DNA from: Odiellus spinosus
Taxonomy: Eukaryota; Arthropoda; Arachnida; Opiliones; Phalangiidae
Reading direction: 5' to 3'
DNA: 64,000 nt
NCBI GenBank assembly: GCA_963920705.1
Contig: OY987230.1
Coordinates: 19,865,320-19,929,319, forward strand
A program made the translations under genes and the position numbers. This document shows, one piece after another, positions 13,863 through 26,200 of the stretch (positions within the stretch are counted from its first letter, which is position 1; each line of letters opens with the position of its first letter). The notes under the pieces were generated by a model. The model was given only the letters and a program-made list of their open reading frames with translations, was not told the DNA's origin and made no database searches.

Positions 13863-14761
13863 TATTTAAAAAAAAACGTGAATCCACAGAATAACTGCAT
13901 AGTTAAAATGAGTATTTAACTTCAGTATACACTTGATTTCACTAAGATTACATGTATGCAGTTTAATGGCTGAAGTGCCTCTCTCCTTTTGTCTCAATCT
14001 TTGTTTGTGATTTCATGTATTTTTGTCTAGACAGAGGACGTTTCGCTTCTTCAGTCTTGTTTTATTTCCCGTCCGAACAGATGTGTTCGACATTTCCCTG
14101 GGTTTACACGAGCTCGTTTCCGGGCCGGGATGTAAAATTCTTTTTTTCCGCGCTTTTAACCTCCAAAACGCTTTATTTTTACAACCCAAAAACAATCCAA
14201 AAAAAATTTTTAAATTGCTTTTACAGAATTCGCGATCTCATAATCAAAACTGTAGTCTATTCTACCATGAATTTTCAGAACTTGCAAGGCTATACGCCTC
14301 CTATTTGATCACTAAGTAAACAACAAGTAAACAAATCAGAGTTAAAGGTAGTCGAGCTTTGTATACTTTATGCCAATTAATTTCAAAGAGTGAATGAAGT
14401 GATTTTTAATGAGTTAGATTTTTTTTTCTTGTCTTTGGACCTCAAAATTCTTTAAGTAGAAAAGTAATCTTCTATACCAACAGAATTTGACCAAATAGGG
14501 CCTAAACCAAATTCAACAATGTTTTATCCATTAAATTCGAAGCTTGGCGCGAATCAATTTGACAAGGCCCGTATCTAGTTCGATTGCGTGTCTAGCCTAC
14601 TTCATCTTTTAAAAAAATTCTTTTTAAATAGAGTGTAACGTTATTTGCGTATATTTTTTTCCAATCGCTGTTAAATGAAAGAGTCCTGTTGCTATTCGTT
14701 AGCGATTTCTAATTTCAATCAGTCAGTTTGTCGCTAGCTTTATATGTAGTGTAAGATCTTA

Positions 14762-14915
14762 GGGATGGCGTATCAATCAAGAATTCCCAGGGAAACGTCT
14801 CGGATCTCCGAAGCCTAGCTAGGACAGTCGCGAAGCCCGGCCGGCGCGACAGGAATCGAATAACGTTGTAACAGTGATGTGTCGCGGGATGTCTTCGCCT
14901 CCTCGGAGCGGTGAA
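14762..14915. promoter_or_regulatory. CpG-rich patch, possible promoter or 5' exon region
   Basis: Against AT-rich surroundings this stretch has many CG dinucleotides (GCCCGGCCGGCGCGAC, TGTGTCGCGGGATG). It lies 2 kb upstream of the first coding exon seen. Short readings from ATG at 14766 and 14878 do not reach a donor in the phase needed by the exon at 16957. It could be a promoter, a noncoding exon or the core of an unseen element. Confidence 0.25.
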
Positions 14916-15202
14916 TAGCCTTTACTCCCGTCATTCTTACTCTTCTCTATCTCAGTCTTAAATCATCAGGGTTGCTCCGCTCTATCGACTCTCCTATTGA
15001 TTAAGTTTACTTTTAGCCGAGGTAATATTAGACGACCAGAACCAATAACTCCCAGAGAGCCTATTAGGTAGAGTTCTAGCTTTGCGCCAGGTTTTTATTC
15101 CTTCGTGACTTCCATCTAAGAAGTCCTATTCCAAGGTTTGTAGTTCTCGTGGGTATTAGGCTTACGCTTTTTATCCCGAGTTAAGGCTTAGCTTTTAACT
15201 TA

Positions 15203-15905
15203 ATTTTTGGATTCGTGTTTCGTTCTAATTTTAGGCTTGTCCTTCTTCTTATTATGCAAAGTGTTTAGTACCGAGTTTTAGACTTACCGTTTTTCCAGGG
15301 TGGTAGGCTTAAAGCCTCTTATAGCGATTCTCTAGGAATGTAGGCTTAGCGTTTTTCCTGGGTTTTAGGCTTGGCGTTTTTCCTGGGTTTTAGGCTTAGC
15401 GTTTTTCCTGGGTTTTAGGCTTAGCGTTTTTCCTGGGTTTTAGGCTTAGCGTTTTTCCTGGGTTTTAGGCTTAGCGTTTTTCCTGGGTTTTAGGCTTAGC
15501 GTTTTTCCTGGGTTTTAGGCTTAGCGTTTTCCTGGGTTTTAGGCTTAGCATTTTTCCTGTTTTTTAGGCTTAGCGTTTTTCCATGGTTTTAGGCTTAGCG
15601 TTTTTCCAAGGTTTTAGGCTTAGCGTTTATACAGAGTTTTAGGCTTAGCGTTTTTCCAGAGTTTAAGCCTTATCGTTTTTCCAGGGCTTTAGGCTTAGCG
15701 TTTAGTCCCTAGTTTTAGGCTTAACGGTTCTCCGGAATTCTAGGGTTAGCGCCGTAGTGATTCTCTTTGGCTTAACGCTGTAGCGCTTCTACAAAGTTTT
15801 AGGCTTAGCGTTTTATTTTCGGTTTTTAGGCTTAGCGCCGTAGTTACTCTTCTATGATTTAGGCATAGTATTTAACATTTAGTGCCCAGTTTTAGGCTTA
15901 GCGAT
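15203..15905. repeat. minisatellite with TTAGGCTTAGC core, 26-bp unit
   Basis: Unit TAGGCTTAGCGTTTTTCCTG plus GGTTTT (26 bp). Units are almost identical at about 15353-15590 and decay outward on both sides, the usual picture for an array growing from its centre. One unit is 25 bp. Confidence 0.93.
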
Positions 15906-16956
15906 GTTTCTCGTGAATTTTAAGATTAGCGTTTCTCCAGAGTCTTTAAGGTTTAAGTATACCGTTCATGTCTCCCCGATAATAAAGTAAATTTTTAATT
16001 ATAAGACTATCCATTAACCTAAGCTCCTTTTTAGTTCTTAGTTGAAACTCAATCGACCTTAAGTAAAGCCATCATCCAATCGAATTAAATAATTAAATTA
16101 AGGCTTTCTTCTTTCTTTTTTTTTAATTTTGGGATTAAAAGAAATTGGTTCTTAATTGAGAGTCGGCTAAGAAAAATATATTTTTTTTTACAACCAAAGT
16201 GTGTGTTTCGCTCGGGGGAGGGGGGGGGGAGTGAGAACAAAAACAAATTCTTCTACTAAAATTGGAAGCAGGGTATTTGGTTCATTCACGCGTTGAACCA
16301 CCCGATAAAAATAGAATCGCGTATAATTCCTTTTTATGTCTGAGTGCTTCTTAGGAACGATAATAAATACGACCGAAGCATCTTCGGCATCCACTCAATT
16401 CTTTTCTTCTAAAGGCCCCTAATATCGAGGCACATAATCCCAACTGCGAATAAAGTAAAATTTATCTTTTCGAGGGAAAAGGGTTTCTGGGAATATTTTT
16501 TTCCTTGGGGAAGCTATAACGTGGTTCAAAACCAAAGGTAAATCAACAATGAGTTGGGATAGGTTCACCGCGTAGTTCTTTAATTCTCCACCAGGTGGTT
16601 TGGATTCTTAAGCCTCGTTTTCAATTAATAATTAGTTGTCCAAGAATCGAGATTTGGCGTCAAGCTTTTCGTTAAACTGGCTTCGAGTGACAAAGAAGTG
16701 GAAATCTAAATGAATTTGATTTAAGTTTCTCTTGACAAAGGGAAAGTAAAAGCTTGAAAAACGTTGATGGAACCTTTTCCTTCCTTCTATCCATCGCTGT
16801 CTTTCTCTTATACTTAATTATTTACACACATATTGAAGTAATATGTCACTGACTCGCTTCGTTAGGCTTTAACGCGCCATATGTAGACCTAATAAATTGT
16901 AAATATGATAATATTATACTAACCGATACATTTTTGTTTTGTTTTTATCTTTGTAG

Positions 16957-17211
16957 GCTCATCGTAGCAAGAGTCTGACGCAAATTGACTGTTTGGACAA
17001 TAATAGCGACACATCGATGGTCAGGCGTTCTCATGAACTCGATTCGGCCAAATCCGAACCCGAGACTAGTCCCTGTAGTCCCAATTCATCGCCCAATTCC
17101 GGAGGGGGAATATTACTTCTACTCCCGTCCGCTTCGCCCCTACAGTCGCAACCTAATTTACAACAACAGTATTCCTTCGACGAAAAAGGAAAACCAAAAC
17201 AACCGCAAAAG
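16957..17211 (+). CDS. PLEKHG5: PLEKHG5 coding exon 1 of those seen (N-terminal low-complexity region)
   Basis: 85 codons, phase 0 at both ends. The acceptor is a T-rich tract ending TTTGTAG at 16956, whose TAG would be an in-frame stop, so reading cannot extend upstream. The donor is AAG|GTAATT. The product starts AHRSKSLTQIDCLDNN and becomes rich in Ser, Pro, Asn and Gln. The first Met (codon 13, at 16993) could act as a start in a shorter transcript, but the clean acceptor favours an internal exon. The call rests on position, phase and the following exon, since this region is poorly conserved. Confidence 0.8.
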
Positions 17212-20200
17212 GTAATTTAAGATCGTTAAGTTTGATACGTTTGTAAAAATTATCAACGTTGATTTTAGGGACAAAAATACATTCATACTACAGGGAGTCA
17301 GCAAGGGAGACATTGATAGGTCAGAGGTTTCTATCTCTAACCTCGGTGTCATCCCCTTAGTGAGGGGGTTACAGTATTAGCCATTACAAACCCTACCCCA
17401 ATAAGGGGGTTCCATGACGTCAGGCTTTCTTTCTCTCTTGCCTCTTTGCTGTCTCCCTATAGTTGCCTGTCGCGGGAGAGAAATAGAAACTTAACTCTAG
17501 GGGATTCAGAATCAAGATTCAAAGACGCGTTCTTCTATAGCTTGACCTTGGAATCGATTTAGATCGTTTCAAAACGTTTCGCTAAAGAGTCGTGTGAACG
17601 GGAAACCGTCTTTTCTCGTATCGATTTGATTCGATTTCTCGAAACTGCTTCGGGAACCAGTTTCGTACCGATTCGGTTTCAACAACCGTAAGATGAAGCT
17701 ACAATAAATCGTTTATAAAGATAATGTGTGCAAAACGTGACGCTTAAAACGATTCCTGACGATTTGAATATCGGTTTGATTTTACCGTTTCAAATGCTAG
17801 TCCGACAAGGTTTGTATTATCTTTTTCATAACCTTAGACTCGTTATGAAGATAGGGTTTACGTAAAACTAGCAGACATTTTTTTCTGGGTGACATTATCG
17901 ATAAGAAAATCGACGAAAAAGACCACCTTATCTTCCAATTTTCTCTTTCCCTGAATCTAATAGTTATATAGGTATATAGTGTCGATTTTAAGAAGACTTT
18001 TTTGAGGTCACTAAAGGTCATCTAACCGAGTTTCTCTAAGACATCAAACTCTACGTTTTTTGCGGTAAATAGAACCTGCTGGTATTGTTGGTAACCTCCC
18101 GGAAACCAATTACCCCTTACTAAAATTTAACCTTTGACATTTTCGGATAACTATAAGAAAGATCCCATTATAAAAAAAACAACCCACTAAAATCTTTCTT
18201 TATTGGCTAAATAATCATCTTGGCCTTTAGTCCACAGAGATATTCTTTAATCGAGATTTAGGTTTGTGGTAGTCTAACGGAAGAAAAAAACATTTCGAAG
18301 TTTGTCTGCTCAGTAAATTCAAGAAGCAAGTTTCTAAAATCTACTTTAATATTGCCCAAACAACCCTTTAATTTTAAACAATATTTTATTTTAAATAGAG
18401 GTTGAAACGAGGTTTCAAACATTTTTAAGTTAAAATCTTTGTTCTTCAAAATTAGCTGTCCAGTAAACTTTTAATTTGGAAAATATTGAAAGAAAGGTTT
18501 AGTACAGTTTGAAATTAAATTAAAAAAAATGATCGCCGGTTCATTATAATTTTAAAACATTTTATCCTCCCTTTATAGGAAATAAAATAACCGAGGGAAA
18601 TATAATGCTGGGAAAGGTTATTTCGCTTCGGGCTTGCGTCCGGGTTTCCGGTTTCCTTTAGTGTATAAACGTATAACGCCTAAGATCGGAAATACGTCAC
18701 TAAAGTCCGAGGCGAACAGCGCGTGGTAGAAATGGGTTGTGTCTAAAAATAAGTATGATACCAGTCTTTCTCTGGATTCTCCCCGGACTAAAGAAAAACC
18801 TTCAGGACTTTGGTAGGGTATCTTATCTTACTCGGAAGATTAGATTAACGCTCGCTCGCTGGGATCGAAATGACCTCACGTACACATGGATTTATTTCTC
18901 TGGAAATTATTTCGCATAGCGTATATACGTAATAAACAATTTCAGGCTCAACCTAAGAATAGCTTTGCTACTTTCTGTTGGGAGGAAAAAAGACCTTGAG
19001 TCTTTTTGTTTAGTCCTATTTTGATCGCCATCTCCGAATATACAAACTTTATTGGTTTAGGCCTATTTTATTTTGACCTATTTGTTTTCACGGTTAACAT
19101 TTGTTTCTCTTATTAAAGGGGCAATACAACCTAACAAATGATTGTTCTATCGGGTCCTTATCCTTTAAATAGGCCTAATCCATCAGGAAAATAAAAAACT
19201 ACCTCATCGGACCGTTTCCAGGGTTGTAACAGGTCAGGGAAAACAGGGAAAAGTCAGAGACTTTGAAAATGAACCAAAAAAGTCGGGGAATTTGAAAATG
19301 AACCAAAAAAGTCGGGGAATTTGAAAATGAACCAAAAAATTCAGGGAATTTTAAGATATTTTAAAAAATCAGGGAATTTTAAGATCTTGCAAGAAGCCAG
19401 TCAGTTTTATAGATTAGAACAAAGATACGCGCGCAAAAAGTTTGACGAACGCAATTGTATAAAAATAAAAGGTTAAAAATTGGGTAATATTAGCTGAAAC
19501 GTACAGGGAAAATCGTTGGAAAAGGTCAGGGAAAAACCTGGAAAAGTCAGGGAATTTGAGTCTGAAAAAACTGAGGCAACCCTGGGTTCTAATTCCATAT
19601 TCTCGAAATGTTAGAATAATTTTAGCTAAAATTTAATGTATTCGAGCTAGATATCTAAATAAATTCAACTCTAACAAACAAACAATTAGGCCTATATTTT
19701 AAAAATCTAGGAAGTTCTAAATTTATTTAAAACGATTTTTCATAATAAATTCCCGCTAAACGGAAACTTTTCTAGAAAAATAAAAAAAACTCCTCCCGGA
19801 AGGTATTTTTTATATATTTCCGTTTCTCTGCATTTGGAAACTCTTTCCCTATATAGAACCATTGCGAGTATAACCGAATATACAGGTGTTTAATAAGCAA
19901 AATTGGCTCGCTAATACATTTGAACTAAACCTAGGAAGAATTTGAGGGGAAGAATTTGCTGCTGGACCCAAAAATCGCTTGGTCGCTCACGCGTTAAACC
20001 CTCTACAAAAAAAAAAAAAGAGTTCTGTTCAAAACGAGAGACGACGACTATTGAGAGTAGAGGGTAAATGGGGTGCCTCTCTCTCTTTCAGAGCCAAAAC
20101 CGAGAACAAAATGAAGACGTAAAGACGAAATCTATATACCTATCGTGCATATACCGCGATTCGAACTATTAATAGCCAAATAACTCCAATACTTCCACAG

Positions 20201-23200
20201 TCTTTTACTCGAACTCAGAATTGCGTTTTAACCTCCACCTACACACGCTTACTCTTCAGGTTTTAACCTTGATGTCAAAAGTATAACTCTATCAAGAAGG
20301 ATCAGATAAGGAGAGGAAAAGTGGGGACGGCGCAGTTCCTACTGCGTCGGCCTAAACTCCCACTCTGGGAGAACGGTGGTAGAGATGTTTCGTGGTAAAA
20401 TGTTGTCACGTGGGTAAAACTATCAGCTCCGTAGTAGCCAACGACGCTATTGACCACGTGACAACAGTTTACCTCGAGAATTTCCTATCCCCCTTTCCAC
20501 CCGAGTGGGAGGTTGGCTCTTCTCTCGCTAACTCAACGCAGCCCTACTTTTCCTCTCCTTATCTGATCCTTCTTGACTCTATAAACTCAAACTTTGAAAA
20601 ACGCGGGAATTGCCTCGTGGATAATGAGCTAATTTATTTTATTCACAAGCTACAGTCACACTATAGCGTCACGTGTTCGCGCATTATCTCTATAAATCGA
20701 TTTATTGTAGCTTCATCTATCGGTTATTGAAATCGAATCGGTACGAAACAGGTTCCCGAAGCAGTTTTGATAAATCGAATCAAATCGATTTGAGAGAAGA
20801 CGGTTTAAATCGATACCAAGGCCTAGTATGAACGCGGATGTTTAATTGGAAAGCCCTAAACAAAAACTACTGATCTTTTTCAAAATTTAAAATCCAAGTT
20901 CTACCCCTAGGTACAAGTTTTCAGGTGGTAAAATTTGTCCTGGAATTATCCAGCTTAAATAAAACATATATTATAATCTCAATATTTTCCCAATGAAGTA
21001 TTTCATAACAGTCCTTATTAAAGTTGAATGTTTATCTATAGATAATCTTTTGGGAATAAGTCGGTGTATATAAGTACAAAGCAATTTGATAGGCTACCAT
21101 CTGCGCAAGACGGCGGGTAGCCCCAACGGTGTATAAGGGGGTCATGAAGGACCGACAGTAGTTGATTCGCGGTAGATTCGTACTGTTTTATTTATACGCG
21201 CATTATTAATCAAATTACTAAATTGGCGTAGGTCAAAAATAGGCGTGTAAATTCGTGGTCGTTTTTGAAGAAGAACTATCTAAAAATAGCTAGAACAAAT
21301 AACGAAATTGCGCTAAGCGAATGAATGCGAACTCCCTTAATTCTTTCGAAATCATCGGCCCGAAATAAACCCTTACTTCTCAAAGTTAGGCTCCCAAACT
21401 TACCTCTATGCTTTGATTTCAAATAGATAAGAAAAAGTATAGGGCTGCGTTTTATTACGTGCTGAAATTTCTAATTCTCGTCCGTATACTTTTGTTTTAA
21501 ATTATAATATTTCATTGAAGCTTCTTCCGTAAGAAACTTTTAATATGCTGGTAGTGAAGATATCCTTGAGAATTTGGTTTACAAAACCGTGTCTTAAGAC
21601 TCCTATTGTTATAGAAAAATGTTTCTCCGGAGTAGAACCACTCTCCACGGAGAAGTGATCATTAAATTTGGCCAAGGCAGATTTTATCCCAAATTAACGC
21701 GCCTACATTTTAGCGCGAAAATGGTGTATACAAAAACCTGTACTCTTAAAGGGAGAATGCAACCTAATAAGTGTTTCGTTGTTATCGTTTAAAGTTGCCT
21801 AATTGACCCGTAAAAAAAATTACAAACGAATATTAAACTAGAAATAAATTTAGAACTTAACCGGAAAATAGGTTTACCTGGATTTATGGAGATCTTGAAT
21901 TTCTTCACTTTGATTGGTCAGCGACCAATGAACAAAGGCTCGTCGTTAAGGCGAGATCTCCATGAGACTTCCAATAACATTCGATTGTTCCCTGACCCAT
22001 CAATGCGATGAAAACCAGGATCTCCATGAAACCAGCTAAGCCTTTTTTTCCGGATAAGTTTTAAATTTATTTCTAGTTTAAAATTACTAGATGGTGGATA
22101 AGAAATCGATAAAACATCACTTGTCGTTAGGTTTCATTCTACCTTTAACGACTCGAAACAAAATTAAATATTGAAAAAACGTTGAACTTTGACCTCTTTT
22201 AGCAATTAGTTCACTTTTAATCCAAAAATTTTTGAACTTTCAAAGCTTTACTCATGAGTACAGACTGATATTTTGAAAAGCTCAGAACCGTCTCTTTTTG
22301 GTGTATATAAAGTTTTTCTTGAGTACAGTTCTTCGTACTTATTCGCTCTAAAAGCTGAGTACTAAAATCTAAATATACGATAACTTATTCTCATTTCAGA
22401 TGCCCAGTCAGGAGTTGTTTAGCGTAACATTTGACCAATGGGACGAACCTGGACATTACGAACTTTTACCGGCGGCTAAAGGCGTTCTATTAGGGTGAGT
22501 TTTTAACCTTTGACCTATACAATACGTATTGAGCTTCATTGTTAATATATAATGGAGTTATAATGAATATTCCCACACTATTATCCACGGGCTATTGTTT
22601 TACGATTTCATCAAAACCCGAGTTTTTTTAGTTTTTTATTGTTTCGCGGTATTATGATAGCATACTTTTCTTCCGAAAATATTTGTTTAACGTTGGCGTT
22701 AAACAGCTTTCTTTATAAAACCTTCCATCCCTAGTTCTTATGTATAGGATGTAAGCCTTTATTATAATATTTCTATTGTGTTTTCTTCACCAATATATTA
22801 TATCTTCCAACCTTATAGAATGGATCAGTATTCCTATTAGAAAACGGGTTATTCCAAGGAAAAATAGATCCATTCGTAGACTGTAACAGTACGAAGAATC
22901 TAGCGAAAGTAGAAGCCGATATTTGTTTACAATCTTAAGCCTTAATTATAACGGATTAACATAATAGTTTGTTCATTCAAGAGTGTATGACCAAGAAGGA
23001 TCAGACAAGGAGAGGAAAAGTGGGAACGGCGCTGTTCCTACTGCGTCGGCCTAAACTCCCACTCTGGGAGAACGGGGGTAGAGATGCTTCGTGGTAAATT
23101 GTTGTCACGTGGGTAAAACGGATCCTTTATGAGATGCATAGTAGCCGACGACGCTAGCGACCACGTGACAACAGTATACCTCGAGAATTTGCTATCCCCC

Positions 23201-26200
23201 TTTCCACCCGAGTGGGAGGTTGGCTCTTCTCTAACTCAACGCAGCCCCACTTTTCCTCTCCTTGTCTGATCCTTCTTGGTATGACAACCCCACAATTTTG
23301 ACAGTAAGGTTTAGATCAACGCCAAATGTCTATGACTATATTCAATGAAAGTGAACAACGCCCCCCTATATTGTAAACACGCTGTGATTGGTCAGTTACT
23401 GATCTTTTTCGCGAGGGAAGTAGTCGCCCGATCTCTGAAGTCTGATTTTTTGTTAACTGATTATGTTTCTTACAAAATAATGGTATAATAATTAGTTTTA
23501 GAAGAATTCCCTTGATATTGAACCCTTTCTTTATTGGATAAAGTTTAGATTTGGGGTTTGTCAGCTCGAAACCCCCTTAGGAGGGATGGTTTCGGGGGAA
23601 AAAATTGTCTGAGAAAGTATTTTGTCGTTGAGAAAAAAAAAAAAAAAAAAAGACCTTAATGAGTTGTTCAATGATTTATCGATCGGTTCATCTCCTTGAT
23701 TTGACATCACGAATGGAAGTTACGTTACCCTTTTTTTCTCTGTAAGTTTTATGGCTTTGAAATTTACCTCCTAGCTTAGCGCTTAGTGTCAAATCAAACT
23801 GATATTTACTCTAAAAGCCAATTCGGTTTTCATCCCGCAAAATTGATGAGACTCCTCTTTAAAAAACCCACCCAAAAAAATCATTGATTTTAAAGAAATT
23901 TCGTAATGCGAAAAAAATCCATATATCGTATCTGTTCGACTAATTTGAAACAATACTATTAAACCTGAAAGCGATGGGGAAGACACTTTTTTGAAGACGT
24001 TGTATACCTGATTTCACGGTGTTCAGAATTGACAGAACTTACTGATATTATAAAACGATGCGATATCTTGTTCGAATGTTGCTAACTACGTCACGAAATC
24101 ACGTGGCGTTAAGGTTTTACAGGGCAGTTATTTAAAAGCAAGCAATTAACGTCAGACGCTTCTATCTCTCGCCTCGGTGTCATCCCCCTTTGTGAGGGAG
24201 TTACGATATTCGCCCTTACAAGCGCTCCCTCAAAAAGAGGATTATGTGACGTCATTATTTCCTTCCCCTTTAGCTGTTCACCGTCTCCCTAATTTTTATT
24301 CGCAACATGCAGGCCATTTATTATTTCTCTATCATCGTTTCGTTGTCTCAAATATGTTGAACATACTTTATATTAAAAAGTATATATTTAAATATGCTTG
24401 TGACAAATTATTTGGTTTAAAAGTTAAAACCCTTTTAGATATTAATCCAAACCCTTATATGATATCACAAATGGGTTTGATTTTCTTTTTCCTACTTTTC
24501 TTCAAACTTTTAGGAAAATAATGTAGCTTGGCTAACTTTCGATTCTTTGATGATGCCTTTTCCTTTTTTTCTATTTGAGTTAAAAATAAGCCGAGTTAAA
24601 AGAAAATTCCTTTTTTTTTTTTTTTCTGGAAAATTCTGCACAACTATTTCTTTTTTCTCTCTTAGAACTTTTAAATTTATTCAAATTATTACGAAACTTT
24701 TTTCAAAAGTTTTTTTCTTACGTGGGTTATTACGTAACCACTCCAAATCATACAGTGTACCGACATTTAAAGCTTTGTATAGTTTACTTCACCTTGAAAT
24801 AACAGCAAGTACAAGGTTAGGAAACTCCATTGATATAGGAAGCGTAGCTTTTCCAGTTCTGACAAATTAATTTGAATATCATAATGGAGATTATAATGAG
24901 GGCGGAAACTTAATTTAATCTTGATTACTAATTAGTTTAGGCAGAAGCCGATGAAACCCTCCTTTGAAGTCTATTACTCCCTGGTCTTGTCTACCCCTCT
25001 CTGTATGGGTTAGTTTCAAAAAGCGCGATTCGTACGCCTCCTAACGGTAGATATTTTCGGAGCGGGAGTTCGTACGTCGAGCGAATATCTCTAGCAGCCT
25101 TGGAGTTCGTCAAAAAAACGTCGTCGTTTGTGGAGAGAGAGAATTTCCTATTTTGCGTAGACAGGGGGGTATGAAGGAGGACCCCTCCGATCTCGTAAAA
25201 TTGGGAATTTTACCCATACAGAGAGGAGCGGTATATCGAACATTAGAGTAGTAGACTTCAAAGGAGGGTTTCATCTACTTCTGGTTTAGGATTTCGAAAA
25301 ATATTCAGGATTCTTTAGAGAAAATTACAAATTTAAGGCGGTCAAGGTATTTTAAAGCCAATTTTTTCACATGATTTTACAATTTACAACTCTGACAAAG
25401 TTTTTAAATTAATAATTTTAATTATTATTATTATTTATTTTTTGGGGATTTTATGCCAAAATATAAATTAAGACTTTATTTTTATCGTGGAATGTACAAT
25501 GTACCTTTAAATTTGAAGGAAAAGGACCGAAGACCGTAAAATGGGTCAAGTTTTTGAAACTTAAACACCCTTTCTTAAATCTATTTAAATTTAGACCGAA
25601 ACATTATTTATTTAAATTCAAATTTTAATTTATTAAAGTGTGGCTGTCACCTATTTTTCATGGAAATTGAGTAGTTAAAAAAATATTAAAATATACGTAT
25701 GACCAAGGAGGATCAGAGAAGGAGAGGAAATGTGGGGCTGCGTTGAGTTAGAGAGAGAAGAGCCAACCTCCCACTCGGGTGGAAAGGGGTGATAGGAAAT
25801 TCTCGAGGTAAACTGTTGTCACGTGGTCGCTAGCTAGCGCGTCTCATAAAGGATTCGTTTTACCCACGCGACAACATTTTACCACGAAACGTCTCTACCC
25901 CCGTTCTCCCAGAGTGGGAGTTTAGGCCGACGCAGTAGGAACCGCGCCGTCCCCACATTTCCTCTCCTTCTCTGATCCTCCTTGGTATGACAAAGAAAAA
26001 TTACTGCAACAGTAAAAATCTTCATTTTCGGCATGACGTAACACGTCATATTATTGTCGCGTGGCTATTGTAGAACCTATAGTCGATTTTTGGGGGTTCT
26101 GACAAGAGTGATAAGGTTGCTTTCGCTCGGTTTTTTTCGTGAAAGTACCCAGAAATTTCTACCTTTACCGTTAATTACGTCCCAGAAATATAAATTAACC

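Noticed and set aside
20392-20730. 112-codon reading
   Set aside because: Spans the CAAGAAGGATC element and the neighbouring interspersed repeat; no conserved protein motif.
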